Assembly (NCBI GenBank): GCA_002794735.1
Contig: NBAZ01000023.1
Location: 124,001-188,000, forward strand
DNA length: 64,000 bases
Direction: 5' to 3'
Origin: Pyrrhoderma lamaoense
Taxonomy: Eukaryota > Basidiomycota > Agaricomycetes > Hymenochaetales > Hymenochaetaceae
The notes under the pieces are model-generated. The model was not told the DNA's origin and did not search any database. It was given only the letters and a program-made list of their open reading frames with translations. Below, piece after piece: positions 33,426-47,243 of the stretch. The translations under genes and the position numbers were made by a program. Every line of letters starts with the position of its first letter. Within the stretch, counting starts at the first letter, position 1.

Positions 33426-36400
33426 ATGACTTCTTACAGACAGAACTTGCATCCGAATGATATAGACACTGATGAAGAAAACGATGACACAATAGACCCA
33501 GAATTACGCTTACGCTCGGTTCGAACTGCAGCCTCTACTATACAAGAATCTATTCGCGACGAGGAGCGGATCCAGAGAAAGAAGACGAAGTTACGGCAAC
33601 GTTCACTAAAGTTCTTTGGGAGTAGGAACAAGGAGAAGAGAAAGGAACAGCTCGGTAAAGATAACGCAGGTCTTGAAAACGCGCAGAATGCACAGACTCC
33701 ACAACAACGAATTGCTGGCCAACGGAGGAAAATCTATGTTAATTCTGCTCTACCTCGAGAAGAATGTGATCGTAAAGGTGAACCCTCAGCTCGATATGTA
33801 AGAAACAAGGTTCGAACAACAAGTGAGTATTATACTTTGAACCCTTCTTACATGCGCTCACAACTGCGTATAGAGTATACCATCCTCACATTTGTCCCCA
33901 AAAACCTTTACGAACAATTCCGTCGGTATGTACAAAGTCTGGGAACTGTTGGCAGTAGCTAACTATAGTATCCATCAATAGAGTAGCAAACTTGTACTTT
34001 TTGGCGTTAGTCATCATTCAAGGTGAGTTCTACACAACCATGGGAATTCTAAATTTTTATTTTAACTCTTGCGCAGTCTTTCCTGTATTTGGAGCTGCTG
34101 CGGCTCAGATCTCAATGCTTCCGTTGATTTTCATCTTAACTGTCACTGCTATAAAGGATGGTATTGAAGATTACCGGCGGTCCGTACTTGACGAAGAGGT
34201 TAATAACTCTGCTGCAACGAAGCTAGGTGATTGGCAAAATGTCAACCAACCCCGGGATCCCCGAAACTGGATTGAAAAGCTTCTGGGACTGAATGCCCCT
34301 GGAAAGGTCTCAAAAGGTGTCCGTCGGCTCCGTTCTCGTGAAGCGAGCTCATGGAGTCGGATAGTCCTACAGAAGTCTGGTGTATCGAGCGACATAATGA
34401 GTGATAGCGAGAGGACAGCTGCTGTCCATTCGCAAATTGGGGAAATCTTAGATGACAGTCGTTTCTCTCTCAGTACCATCGCGGGCTCATCATACCATAC
34501 TAAGACAGATGATATTGAACAAGCCTCATATCCTCCCGTCCCCCCTTTGCCAAGTAATCGTCCTCGTGCCCAATCTTTGGGTGGCTCCATGCGTTCACGT
34601 AGTTCCTTCGGCGTTGTTAACTGGAATCGAAGGACTCCAGGCACTGCCCGCTGGGAACGTACATTATGGAAAAAGCTGGAGGTCGGTGATATCGTTCTGT
34701 TGCGTGACAATGATCAAGTTCCTGCAGATATAGTGGTTTTGTCAACTTCTGAACAGGATGGGTTATGCTATCTGGAAACAAAGAATCTCGATGGTGAGAC
34801 AAACTTGAAAGTGCGTCGATCTCTCAAAGCCACCGCCTCACTTCAAAGTGAGGAAGACGTCGAACATGCAAGCTTTGTCTTAGATTCTGAACCGGCTCAT
34901 GCTAACCTATACCTGTATAATGGGGTACTGAGATACCGTGAAAATGAAGGTGGCGTTGAGAAGGTGGAACCTGTGACCATCAATGAATTGTTGCTCCGGG
35001 GCTGTTCAGTACGGAACACATCATGGATCATCGGCCTCGTCGTATTCACGGGTGCGGATACCAAAATTATGCTGAACGGCGGTCAGACGCCGAGTAAGCG
35101 TAGTAAGATTGAACGTGAAACGAACTTCAATGTGATCATGAACTTCATCGCGTTGATACTTATGTGCTTTGCTACTGGACTCGCAAGTGGTATTATAGAT
35201 GCTCAGACGGATACTAGTGCAAATTTCTTTGAACAAGGAAGTGACCCGTCCTCCTCATCTGTTATCAACGGTCTCGTAACCCTCGTGTGAGTAAATCTAT
35301 AAATACAACTGTGTGATGCTAACTGAGACTCTGCCTTAGTTCCTGTTTAGTACTTTTCCAAAACATTGTACCCATTTCGCTTTACATCTCCATTGAAATC
35401 GTCAAGACTATACAGGCATATTTTATAGCTCAAGATATTGATATGTATTATGCCCCTTATGACACGGCGTGTGTCCCGAAAACCTGGAATATTTCAGATG
35501 ATCTGGGTCAGATTGAATATGTATTTTCTGATAAAACCGGCACACTGACACAGAATGTAATGGAATTCCAAAAATGCTCGGTGAATGGAGTTCCTTATGG
35601 CGAAGGCATCACTGAAGCTCAACGTGGGTCTGCTTTGAGGACAGGCGAAAAAAATCTAATGAGCCCAGAGGAACAGACCCGGCAACTAGTCATCTTAAAG
35701 AAAGAGATGTTGCAAAGGCTGACTCGCGCTTTCTCTAATCGTTGGCTGCAACCGGACAAACTTACGCTCATCTCCCCAAGACTAGCGATGGATTTGTCGG
35801 ACACAGACTCGCCACAGCGCGATCATCTTATTGCTTTTTTTAGGGCTCTTGCTATCTGTCACTCCGTCCTCCCAGATAGGCCTGATCCGCAGATGAAACC
35901 CAACCAACTGGAATACAAGGCAGAATCACCAGATGAGGCTGCGTTAGTTGCAGCGGCTCGAGATGTCGGTTTTCCTTTCATCGGAAAATCGAACGTGTCA
36001 ATTGATATTGAAGTCATGGGCCAGGCAGAGAGATATATACCCCTTAAAGTCCTTGAATTCAACAGTACTCGTAAACGGATGAGTGTCATTGTGCGCAGTA
36101 CAAGTGGTCGGATTATTCTGTATACAAAGGGAGCAGATTCTGTTATCTATGCACGGCTTGCAGCGGATCAAAGCGCGGAGATAAAGGCCAAAACTGCAAA
36201 GGATATGGAGGATTTCGCAAACGGGGGCCTCCGAACTTTGTGTATAGCTTACAGGTACCTTAGTGAGGAAGAGTATGTGGAATGGGCAAAACAGTATGAT
36301 GCAGCGGCGGCGTCTGTGGATAATCGTGATGAAGCGATAGACGAAGCAAGTGAGAAAATAGAGCATTCTCTGTACATCCTTGGCGCAACTGCTCTTGAAG

Positions 36401-38833
36401 ACAAGTTGCAAGAAGGCGTCCCTGAAGCAATTGAAATTTTACATAAGGCTGGGATCAAGCTTTGGATTCTTACTGGCGACAAGGTTCAAACGGCCATTGA
36501 AATTGGATATAGCTGTAACTTATTAAAGCAAGATATGGAGATCATGATCTTATCGGCTGCTACACTGACAGAGGCGCGATCAAAGATTGAGGCTGGGTTG
36601 AATAAAATATCTTCAGTATTAGGTCCTCAGGCATGGTCAGTCAAATCCCGTGGGTTTGTACCAGGGGCCCAGGCTAGCTTTGCCATTGTTATAGACGGGG
36701 ATACTCTTCGCTATGCCCTAGATCCTAGTTTAAAATCCTTGTTCCTTAATCTAGCTACTCAATGTGAAACTGTCATCTGTTGTCGAGTTTCTCCTGCTCA
36801 GAAGGCTCAGACTGTAAAATTGGTACGTTAAATAACCTTATGGTATCCTATTAGAGCTCTAACTATTACATCTTATTAAAAGGTCAAGGATGGTCGGAAT
36901 GCTATGACTTTATCCATCGGCGACGGAGCAAATGATGTAGCTATGATCCAAGAAGCGAATGTTGGATGTGGACTTCTTGGTCTGGAGGGATCGCAAGCAG
37001 CTATGTCTGCGGACTATGCATTTGGCCAATTTCGCTTTTTGACAAAGCTACTGATTGTCCACGGCCGTTGGTCCTACTTGAGAATTGCAGACATGCATGC
37101 CAATTTCTTCTACAAGGTAAGTTACTTGTTTTATTGCTCGTCAACTCTGTTGTTCTGACCATCACAAAAGACAATCAACTGGACTTTAGCCATGTTCTGG
37201 TTTATGTTCTACAATAGGTGAATTCAAAAACTTATATTTACAAGCTCATATCATTAAATCATGTTTTTCAGTTTTGATGCAACGTATCTGTATCAGTACA
37301 CTTTCATTTTACTTTATGGCGTCGTTTTCACATCCTTGCCAGTGATCGCCCTTGGAGGTAAGTTAAATATGTTCCTCCTTGCTCCGACTATTCTAATGTC
37401 ACCCTATAGCCTTCGACCAGGACATAAACGCAAAAGCGGCTCTTGCTTATCCACAACTTTACTTGCGCGGGATACGGGGTCTAGATTATACAAGACTCAA
37501 GTTCTGGTCCTACGTGGGAGACGGTCTATATCAGTCAGTTGTGATATTCTTTATCCCCTACTTTGCTTGGTCTCTCGGTCCGGCTCTTTCGTGGAACGGG
37601 AAGGGTATCGAGTCTCTAGCCGATTTCGGTACAACGATTGCAGTTGCAGCGATCTTCTCCGCCAACTTTTTTGTAGGGTTGAATACGCATTAGTAAGTAA
37701 TTCATTCTTATAGTTATTCTAGTTAAGCGATTAACATATTATGCATAAAGTTGGACTGTAATCACTTGGATTGTTGTTATTGGTTCGTCTATGGTCATGA
37801 TAATCTGGATACCTATCTACTCGTTCTTTGAATCCATCGATTTCAATCTGGAGGTCGTTGTTTTATACGGAGAAATAACTTTCTGGGCGACTGTGATTTT
37901 ATCGGTTGTAATCGCTTTAGGTATGTCTAATAACGTCTTTTAACGTCAATTTGCAATGTATAAATAATCCTTTACCCAGCCCCTCGATTTTTATACAAAT
38001 TTATACAATCAAGCTACTTCCCACGAGATAGAGATATTGTTAGAGAAGCGTGGGTCAAGGGCAACTTGAAGAAGCAGTTGGGTATAAAAAGTCGAAAGGA
38101 ACTCAAGCCATCTAAATTGGCAGCTGAATCAACGCCTATCTATAGTAATCATGACAGGTCGATATCCGAAGCCAGTCACTTCAACGTTGGCTATGAGCCT
38201 ACGTATACAAATAGTCCCGGTGAATATGAAATGTCTACACCCCCATCAGGTGGAGTATTCACGGCGAATAACTCCTCGGTGTCCGTACAGAAAAGTTGGC
38301 AAGATTCAGAGTCCATTAATGTTGCCCAGTACGTCGTCGACGGTGAACCAAGGGAGAACGCTTACCCAGCGGGAGCTCATCTCTCTCCTCAAGCAGCGCG
38401 TGAGATGAATCCATCACCACATCCCTCCTACTACTCAGCTTCAGATATACCTCCAACTTCCCCATTACCCTCACCACAGTACCTATTCTATAGTCCTGAA
38501 ACTTCAGTACAAACCTCTAGCATGACTCCTGTAACTAACAGAACTCCTAGATCAACTCAAGCTCTTCAACCTGATCTTGATTTGCCAAGAAAGGAAGCAG
38601 AGGCCCGTCTTCGAAGTCCTCCTCCCTCAGCTTTCCCATCTCGAATGCAAGTTATGCCACAATCAAGGTCAGCTTCCCGGGCCAGTGACCACACCCGGGC
38701 AGCTTCGCGTGCAAGCGAAACATCGCGATATGCGACTGCGAGTGAAGGGGAGTGGGATGATGAAGATGATCAATCTGTCGTCAATCATGGAAGGCCCGGT
38801 TCGACTTATTCAACATCGCCTCGAGCCTTATAG
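33426..38833 (+). CDS. DNF1: P4-type phospholipid flippase, Dnf1/Dnf2 class
   Basis: Eleven exons: 33426-33822, 33874-33925, 33982-34022, 34077-35286, 35340-36822, 36883-37116, 37171-37217, 37272-37357, 37410-37692, 37751-37920, 37980-38833. They total 4857 bases, 1618 residues, with no frame break. Motifs in order: [31 protein letters not shown], the P4-specific [13 protein letters not shown], phosphorylation site [69 protein letters not shown], then the C-terminal membrane block and a long Ser/Pro-rich cytosolic tail. The extended linker after the second helix and the long tail fit the Dnf1/2 class more than Drs2. Known role: moves PC, PE and lyso-lipids to the cytosolic leaflet of the plasma membrane, with a Cdc50-family partner not in this window. 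Confidence 0.93.
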
Positions 38834-39252
38834 TGTATTATCTATCTCCCACTACTTTCCTCCGTATTTGCAATTTGATATCCATGGCTGATGTGTCCTT
38901 ATGTTATGTATTTTGTTCGCTCTTCAGTCGCTCTTTTACTCCCAACAATTCAGCTATTTCTTGTTGTGTTCTCACACTCATCTGTTTACATTTTAAGTCA
39001 CTACATCATTGCTGCTTATGTAATTCTAGTGGATTTAGTACATTATTTATGTTATTTTTCTATTTTTCTCATCTCCATTTTTTCCCGACGGGCAATAGGT
39101 TATTTTCTTTCAATAGAAGAAGTGCTGTTCTCTTGTTGTTGAGGCTTGAAATACATATATACTTGATGTGGAAAGAAAAATACAATCAACATGAGAATGA
39201 CAATCAACTTTATGATTGCGAATCGAATTTACGCACTTTATCCACTACGACA
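38834..39252. other. short intergenic region
   Basis: About 420 bases, T-rich, covering the flippase 3' UTR and rpp1 upstream sequence. The open frames across it lack coding character. Confidence 0.5.
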
Positions 39253-40558
39253 ATGTACTTCGACTTGAGTATACCCGTAGCGAGCCCAACAGAACAGACT
39301 TACCAATCTCAATCGTCTAAGAAAAACAAAAATAAACAGGCAATTCAAGTTCTTCCTGTTGTATTCTCACCAAATCAAATTACTAGACTTGAAGCACGTA
39401 TTGATCTGTTGTACCGATGTATGTATTTTTGCCTTTTACCATAGAAACTGCTATATTCCCACTTAAACATCTTTGTCAGTAGGATATACAGTTATAGCTT
39501 TTGACCAAAAAGTGCAGAGCAAGGTCGATGGGAAGACGCATGTAAATCATCTTGATCCTTTGCTGAAGCAGTTGAAGAAACGAAGTAATGTAATTTACCT
39601 GAAACGATTAACGATCGTTCTTGACGAAGAAAGTGAAAAGGGAAATGGCATGGTACGAAAATCTACTTTTTTTGTTGTTGATGGTACTGAATTATGGCCT
39701 TTGAATTGCCAGACTGCAGCGAATACACCTTTATTCGCTTCATATGATATCATTGCCTTACAACCAACTACTCAAATCAACTTCCAAACTGTATGCCTTA
39801 CACATACTCAGCCATCAGCACTTACGGCACATATCATATCTGTACCCTTGACCTTACCACGTCTACCATATAGATTCCGACATACCCTTGTGCGTACTGC
39901 CTTAAAAAATGGTGCCGTGTTTGAAATTGCGTATAATGGTGCGGTACAAGACGACGCAGATGAAAGTAGACGAATTGGTGGTCTGCGGCAAGAGAACTAG
40001 TGAGGTCTGCGAAGGGGAAGGGGATAATAGTCAGTAGTGGTTGTGAAAATGACGCCGAACTGCGTGGCCCGAAGGATGTTGGGAACCTGTGTGTGATCTT
40101 TCATAAGTTTACGGATAACTTGATTTATGTGTTTCAGTATAACTTTGTTAGGAATGGCGCAAAACCTTGCACATGATGCACTCTCAGTAACACCAAAATC
40201 ATTGTTACTCCGTGCTCGTAAGTAAATCATCGATTTATCTGTGTATACATTTTTGACATAGATTACAGAGACCCGTAAAACTTATAGGGCCATACTCTCC
40301 GAACCCAAATTAATACAACCTGAATCCCAGTCTCTAGAAGTAGCTGGAGCAGCGACAGAAGATCTGCCGAAACAAGCAGAAAATAACACAAAAAGAATGG
40401 CAGACCAACTAGAAGGACAGAGTAACTCACCCCACTATCAGAATCGGAACCGCATAGCAGCACTCAAGCTTCAAAAAGCAGGAAGAAGAAAAGAGCGCGT
40501 ACAGAAGCGAACTAGATTTTGTGTTTCTATTATATGTGTACATTATACCACGAGATAG
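39253..40558 (+). CDS. RPP1: RNase P / RNase MRP subunit Rpp1 (Rpp30 family)
   Basis: Exons 39253-39418, 39480-40088, 40138-40217 and 40269-40558. With one correction this is 1146 bases, 381 residues. The start MYFDLSIPVAS is the Rpp30 signature. It is followed by LYRLGYTVIAFDQKVQ, LKRLTIVLDEES, a YDIIALQPTT block, RLPYRFRHTLVRTALKNGA, FEIAYNGAVQDD, KGKGIIVSSGCENDAELRG and GMAQNLAHDALS. The protein is a TIM-barrel-like subunit that processes tRNA 5' ends and pre-rRNA. The C-terminal exon is Gln/Lys-rich and poorly conserved; its acceptor was placed at 40268 because that keeps frame, and its end is uncertain. The frame breaks at 39973-39974 (one A short) just before WWSAARELVRSAKGKG. Confidence 0.9.
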
Positions 40559-40688
40559 TAGCAAAGTAATACATGTAACTAATACTATGAGACCATGTAA
40601 GATGGCTAAGAAACACGTTCCCTTTTTCAGCCATTCCGCACAAAACTTCTAGCAGGAAGGAGGTGACTTCTGTTGACAACTATATTGG

Positions 40689-41698
40689 CTAGAAATGAGT
40701 GAGGCTTGTGAGATACAAGAGAACCATGCAGAGTAACGACAAGGGCTTACTAGGCTTCCTTTCCCAAATTGTTCGAAATCCTTTTTTATAGGACCCTAGG
40801 CCGAGACTGGTCTCGAAGAATCTTTTCACTTTGGTGGGGGGTACTGTCCGGGACGCTGCTATGGATGTTTGTAATTTCTTTGCGTCAACGGTGCGCACCG
40901 TTTTCGACCTAAGAGGAAGGACGATATGTCAGACATAGAGCGATTACTTAAGAAATCATAGTATGCGACATACCCAACAACAATATCCTTAGCCTTGTGG
41001 GATTTATGCTTCCGTAAACGGGACTGATGTAGCTTGTTGCTCTCAGTCTTGAAATTCACCTTCTTTTTTTTGTCAGGGGACTTTGGAGGAGTGATTGTCG
41101 ATAATGCTGATGAGAAGAAGTGATCCGGAAGATTATCAAGCTGTTCCCTTTGAGACTGTTTTCTCCCCGTTTTCTCAGAAATAGACAAGGTATCACTCTC
41201 CGATTCGGTTCCAGACATCTCTGACATGTTTTCATCTTTAGTTAAATCTTCTGATTCATCAGATTCCATCGCAAGATCATCATCTTCTGAGGCTGCTGAG
41301 CTCTGACCAGCTCGGAAACCTGCAAATTCATCGTCAGAGTTGGACGCCACTTCTTCGGATTGCTCGTCCGCTAGCGGGCCATCTTCACTGCTCTCGCCTT
41401 CTCTTTCTACACTCGGACCCTTCTCGTTTGAGAGAGACCTTACTGAGATAGTCGACCCATCTTTTATTTTTGAGGTTGAGTCCCCATTTCTCCTCCCCGG
41501 TTTACTTCGGTTATTTGTAGAGCGTTCTTTCAGAATCTCATCCATTCGTCTGTTCTTCTCTTTTAGCTTGCGTTTTGTATTCGCCTCGGTCGCAAGGCGT
41601 ATGTCATCATATTTCTTTGCAGAAGCTTTTGATTGAGACAAGCTGAGTGACTCGGGAGCATCATCATCGCTGTCCAAGGTGTCGTTTTTGTGAGACAT
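40689..41698 (-). CDS. nucleolar-type acidic/basic protein, Bud21/Utp16-like
   Basis: Two exons, 41698-40974 and 40908-40689, 945 bases, 314 residues; no frame break. The N-terminus has SDDDAPESLSLSQSKASAKK and a Lys/Arg-rich helix. Long Ser/Glu/Asp-rich stretches follow, then LPDHFFSSALSTITPPKSP and basic runs (KKKKVNFKTESN, RLRKHKSHKAKDIVV). The C-terminal exon reads KTVRTVDAKKLQTSIAASR and GLGSYKKGFRTIWERKP. The layout (acidic N-terminus with DDDAPE, basic C-terminus) resembles the U3 snoRNA-associated Bud21/Utp16 family of the small-subunit processome, but I match it by pattern only. The start was placed at MSHKND, which has a better context than a Met seven codons upstream. It is convergent with rpp1. 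Confidence 0.65.
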
Positions 41699-41719
41699 TT
41701 TCAAGTTTGAGAATACCAC

Positions 41720-42898
41720 AATTTTGAAAGGTTATAACGTTAGGTAAGTGGACGGAAATTATACCATTTCCTGAAATGGAAATTTATAAGGTAAAAGATT
41801 GGAATGAAAAAGCGTGCGAGACTTATTTGTTGTCTCTAGATCTAATTATAAAGTAGACAATCACCAGCACTGGTATCTGAACTCCATCAGTTGCGGTAAG
41901 TACGTAGTATATGTATTCATTCTCATACAAATTATACACACAAAAGTAAAACTAGCTGCCGAATTCCAAATGAGTAAGAGAGATCGAGATAAGTCCAATT
42001 ATTGAGAAGGTGATACATTTTCTATCGTAAGCCACCTTGACTTCCCCATTTTCCTCTACTGTTATGCCACAATAGCCTTGATATATTGAGGTCGAATAAG
42101 GCAAGGTAGTGCAAAATTTAAACCCCTTAGCAGCAATACTGCGTGTAGTATTGAGATGGCAGTATAAGCGATACTAAATCTGGAAGAGGAACTAGACAGC
42201 TTGAATCTCCGCTCGCCGCAGATATTTGTCTTGTAGAAATCTTTACTAGTATGGAACCGACCTTTACTGTATCATTACATACTGATACTGGGAGAATATG
42301 CAATACTAATCGCCGAAGAACCAGTTGAATATATCAGAAGGTCGGTTTTGTTTATTCTACTATTACACTGATATCAGTTTCCAAAAAGAAGTTGAAACTT
42401 TTTTGGAGTCAGTTTGAATGCTACATGACTTAGAATCAAGAGTCTCCTATCTATTAGATATATGTTCTAGTATCTATATAATTTCAAAATACTAACGATA
42501 TATTTCGTGCAAAGTGCTCGTACTTCATACGAGAATTCTCAATAAGGAAGGTAAATGTGGCTTGAAGCGAAGCCGACCATCATTGGATCGAAACATATAT
42601 TATTATAATTCTATTACATTCCTTCTATTATTTATCAACAAAATCGTATATAATTATCAACATAAGGCGGTTGCATTTGTTTGTGACTCATAGCCATTGA
42701 TCTGCTAAAAGTTTGAATCAAGCTTGAATTGAGATCGCATAACACTTGAGAAAGAAATCATTGATCAATCCGGGAAATCGGAGGGGAATATGGGTGTTCA
42801 GTAGTAGTAATAATAAGGGGCTCGAGAGACTTGAGAAATAATGAATAGGGGCAGCGGAAACAAAGTCTCCAGTGCGAGTACCAGGGTCGGTGGTCTGA
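41720..42898. other. intergenic
   Basis: About 1.2 kb, AT-rich, between the Utp16-like start and the 3' end of the GST-like gene. No gene, repeat family or RNA gene seen. Confidence 0.45.
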
Positions 42899-43694
42899 TT
42901 ATAGCACATCCATATAAAATCGCACACGCTCTAAGAGCATAGCCCAACGATGGTTGTGCCAGTCCCTAACACGGAGCCAACCATCATTCGGAGACACCTT
43001 TTCAATCCAGATCAAAAACGAGCAAATCGCGAAGTCGGAGTAAGTGAGCTCATGTCCTGAAACGACAACTCCGTCTCCATCCTCGCCGCCATTTTTCTCT
43101 AGTATTGCATTGAGGAAGTTGAATTCACTGAGGACTTGGACCCATCCACGTTCGTACTCTTGAGTGGATAGTTGCTGCGGAGGACCACCGAATAGGTGCT
43201 GTTGAGAGCGCTCTGAGAGGCGAGCTGCGTTTGCGGATACCATCACTGTAACGAGGGGCCGTGCCCAAACTTCCGTAATGTAGTGTACAAATAAAGTCTG
43301 TAGGGACCTGCTACCGTCCGGGAAAATTGGACGAGCTGGGTAAGACGCTTCAAGATACTCAGCAATCTGAGAAGGGTTGGAGAGAATCGCAGGTGGATTA
43401 ATGCTGGGGTCGACAATTACAGGAAGGACGTATACAGGTCGACCATCTCTATCTTCTTTGTAGAGGGGCGCCGATTTGGCGCATTGTGCGAGGTATGTCT
43501 GGGATCTCGACCCACTGAGTACGGTAGTTGAGTTTCTTGTAGTTCAATATCAGGCTAAAGTCCCAAAGTTGAGTTAGCTCTTCCTGCAGACGCCACTCGT
43601 ATGGTACTAACCGAATTCTCCACATATTGGGAGCGTACCCATTCTGTTGGGATAACGGCGTATCGTAAAGTGTAATGGTGCGTGGCTGAGACAT
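42899..43694 (-). CDS. glutathione S-transferase-like protein
   Basis: Two exons, 43694-43612 and 43554-42899; about 245 residues. The intron has a GTTAGT donor and GCTAAC branch. The N-terminal thioredoxin-like part has MSQPRTITLYDTPLSQQNG, LILNYKKLNYRTQWVEIPD and RPVYVLPVIVDPS, followed by SNPSQIAEYLEASYPARPI. The helical C-terminal part has LTYSDFAICSFLIWIEKV and WAMLLERVRFYMDVL. This matches fungal and basidiomycete-like Ure2/GST-type proteins that conjugate or transfer glutathione; the substrate cannot be told. The frame breaks at the four-base run 43465-43468 (C on the coding strand). Here one base too many explains it, unlike most other breaks, giving IGALYKEDRDGRP. Confidence 0.85.
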
Positions 43695-46088
43695 AATAGT
43701 AGTCAGTTTATAACAAGAACAGAGAAGGAAGATAGATGTGGTAATGAGACAAGACTTACATTCGTCCTCATTTTTATACAGTGCGAGTATGATAATCTTA
43801 GTCTAATAGAGATTGTCTTCGACTTTGATTTCTCCGAGATGTATGTGAGCTATGGTAAATGTCGGATGTCTAAAGGAAAGGAGAAAAATGGTGACTTGAG
43901 ATGAAATGAGTACCAGTGGCTGGCTTTTATGCCAGTGTTTGAAGGTAGATATCATTGATTACATTTGATGTGTCAGGTGGTCAGGGAGTTAAGTATAGTA
44001 ATAAATAAAAGAAAACTGGAAATTTATCTCCCTGACTCTGACACGGTCAAGTTTAAGACGCGAAACAGAATAATCCCAGAAAAGGTGACTGAAAGAGGCG
44101 GACTCAGTGATTAACCGTTTTCTCACGGGGAAAACAAGATTAACTTACCAGGCCAACAATCAGTTCAAGGGCCTTTTGAAATCAGATTTATGTCTGAGTG
44201 TTCTTGCGGAGACAGAGGAAAGGACATAGCCAGGGCTCGTAATTTTTAGGGATAGTATGGCTGTGTTCAGATTTCTTATCTAACAATGTACAAAGTGAAA
44301 GAGCGGTGTTACTGGCCTAAGCAAAAAGGAAAGTCTCGGCTTTTCCACATAATTCATAAGTGGGGGAGCTACTGGCAGTTAGAAAGATAGTTGGACGTAT
44401 TTGGCGCGGAAAAGTTAATGTTTCCAAGGACGATGACACAGTGATGCCTCTCTACGGGACTTGCGGTCACTTTGGCATTGGATACTCCTAGCAGATATCC
44501 CCCATCTGGCGGCTATTCAGTGATCAATAAAAGTTGATTACTTGTGACTTTGACATTAACTCGAATGATATTACATCAGAAGGACAGCCACAGGTACGGA
44601 GGGGCAGTGCTATTGAAAAAGTTTAAGCAACGAGACATTTTTGAGATGAGAATCTCAAGTTTACAATTGCCTTTCTTGGTAATGAACCCTTGGCCGCCGA
44701 CGTTATTTGTGTAGGGTCATTGTCTGTGTATAGGGACCCCTCCATGACTTTACTTATGAGAAAATCCATTTCCAAGCAGTAGTGGCTCTTTTTTTGAGGG
44801 TTATTGTACTAATCCTCTCGCCCATTTAACTCCTCCGACCTCTGATTCCAGCTTTTTGCTTCTAGAAACCTTTTTAAAACCTAGTTTGCAAAGCGGCTAC
44901 AAAGATAGTCCGAGATGAAACAACTAAATCAATATTCTTGTTCTTAAAGGCATTAGCGCTTGGGAGGTTGGAATACTCGGGTATAGGGCCAGAACAACAT
45001 TGTCGGACTGGTTTTGATAACAATTGACCACTCGCTCGGAAATGGGCTCTATACTTAGTGAGCAGGCCATAAAGACCAAGGTTCGCCTATGCATTGATAA
45101 TGACTAGTGTTAGTAGCGATTAAAGCAGGTATGGATCCACTTATGTCAATTTGAAATGTTTGACACACTACGGAGATTACTATAGATAACTCGGAACAGA
45201 GGTGATGTTACTAGTAGGCTTACTAACGAAAACAGGATGGTACAGGCACATACCATCGTCGTCATACTCGAATTGATATCGGGATATAGTGTTAATCTGC
45301 CTATCTTTGCCTTCCATCACAATTTCCTCCCACCAAAAAAACAATGATACACTTTTTACCGTTTTGTTGATGAAACAACCACGGGTGTGATGATATTCCA
45401 CCACAGTTCTGAAAAGGGGTAAAATGTAGGAATTAAACAAAACGAAAATAGTATCTCACCTGTATTATGAACGCACACACGTACGTGTTTTGAGTACATA
45501 ATTGCCAATACGTGCGCAGCTATTAGAATGTATAATACGGAAATAGAACATGGAGTGAAGCACCGATGTTACGAGAACCGTGGTTCGGTGACAAAAAGAG
45601 ATCGCTACCTATCAATCGGCACAACATTTCTTATTCTACTCATCTCTCGCGCGTGTAGTAGAAGACAAAGACTTCGAATGAATATATCGGTAAAAACATA
45701 GTCGCGCTTCGCTTCCTGCTAAGACGTCAATAAGGTGCATTCTTTTTTCAGTAACAAAGTAACTGGCGGATTTATCAATAAAAGCGGGAGAGATAGACTA
45801 ATGATACAAGGGCGATCAAGTACTGGTAAGATTGGTGATACCGGTGTAGGCAATATTGAGGGTGAGGGCTACATGTATTATGGATCTGGCCATAGAAGAA
45901 GAGATGATAAAAGCTAGAAATGGAAGTTATGATAATCGATTTGGATGATAGTTTGAGATTAACTCGGAGGTTTGGTATAATGGTAATATACTAATCCAGG
46001 ATGGAACCACTAAGGATTCGGCGTTTTCTTTTCAATTATGACTGGCGACAGGCGACTGATATTGAACAAGTACGCGCGCTCTGTTTTT
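43695..46088. other. long intergenic region
   Basis: About 2.4 kb with no supported gene. The open frame 45180-45440 (minus) is not recognisable. A tRNA A-box-like string at 45968-45990 has no matching B box or stem. No terminal repeats or transposon remnants were seen. Confidence 0.45.
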
Positions 46089-46977
46089 TTAAAAGGAATT
46101 ACTGTCATTTGCGCCCAGATACGTAAATCCGTCACTATCTAATCGAGGTGTTCCAACAGGACTAGGTTGAAGTCCTAACACCTGTTCAAGTTCGGCTTCA
46201 TCCTCAGAGTCCAAGTCGTTGCCATCATTTGTCATCGGAGAGTAGGGTTGCGTGATGTCAACATCCATATCTGCGTCCTCAGCTGAGCTTCCTCCTGTGA
46301 TGGGAGGGTTTGGGGGTGGAGTAGTGCTAAGTGATGAGTACACGTCTACTGCATGGTCAGCTTCTTCGTCAATCTCGGCCTCGACACGGAGACGCCAATC
46401 ATATTGGTCACGGAGGAGGTTCACAGCCCGGGTTGCGCGCTCGCAGCGTGCGTCATGTTCGTGTGCGATGCGGGCGCAAGCATCAATAACTGCCTGATGT
46501 GTCTCTGGTACGTTCGGGCGTTCCTTTTGAAGACCGGCTGTCGGTAAGGCGGATGAAAGCCGACGCACGGTGGCTGATTCTTGTCGACCTATTTCGAATG
46601 TTTGATTAATTCGGAGGAGGGTGCTAGGTCTGCGTCGAATTGAGATTCTGGAAGCGGTCGCGATGGATGTAAAGCTATCTTTGAGAAAGGCTTTCCGGAA
46701 GAGGAAGCTTGAGCAGCTGATGTTGATGTTGATGTTGTACTGCTATTGTTTTGATGTGAGTTTTGCTCCTGTGCTGCTGTTGCTAGGAGCGAGGCAGAAA
46801 GGTTATGGGTCTGAGAGAGAAGGAGGTTGTATTTCGTAAGGATGTCTGGCCAAGGAGGCATTGAATTCATATTCCCTCCTTCAACAACTCTATAAAGAGC
46901 ATTTATAGAATCTATAATCTGATTGATTTTAAACGAGTTGATTCAAGTTGAGCAAGAGGTAGTTTGCTGGGCTCCAT
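46089..46977 (-). CDS. MED8: Mediator complex subunit Med8
   Basis: A single exon. With two single-base corrections it is 891 bases, 296 residues. The N-terminal Med8 region reads QLESTRLKINQIIDSINAL, YRVVEGGNMNSMPPWPDIL, TKYNLLLSQTHNLSASLLA, then FSKIALHPSRPLPESQFDA and LLRINQTFEIGRQESATVR. The C-terminal half is acidic and low complexity after a helical region (CERATRAVNLLRDQYDWRL). Med8 is a head-module subunit that contacts TBP, Med18/20 and RNA polymerase II. Breaks: the A run (minus strand) at 46927-46930 near residue 18 and the C run at 46619-46621; both are one base short. It is divergent from the HMG-box gene, 266 bases apart. Confidence 0.88.
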
Positions 46978-47243
46978 GTTGATAACATGACCTTGTCCAT
47001 TTGGATTCATCATCGTGGTGGTTCATCTATACCTAATGAAATCCACGCTGTTGGCTGGGTACCCAAAGCTTGAGGTCCGGCTCGCGCGACCGCTAAATTC
47101 CTCTTAGACTAATTGATCAGGTGATCTTACGCGTTGACAACCGTGTCTGGAGCAAGACCGGTTAGTTAAAACACTCTCCTGAAGTCCTTCCTTTCTGTTT
47201 CTATCCATATTAAACCCAAATTATCAACAACGGAATCAGAATC
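46978..47243. promoter_or_regulatory. shared divergent promoter region med8 / HMG-box gene
   Basis: A 266-base gap between divergent start codons. No specific element is assigned. Confidence 0.45.

Noticed and set aside
45968..45990. second tRNA A-box-like string (TTTGGTATAATGGTAATA)
   Set aside because: No GTTCRAATCC-type B box or cloverleaf could be drawn downstream.
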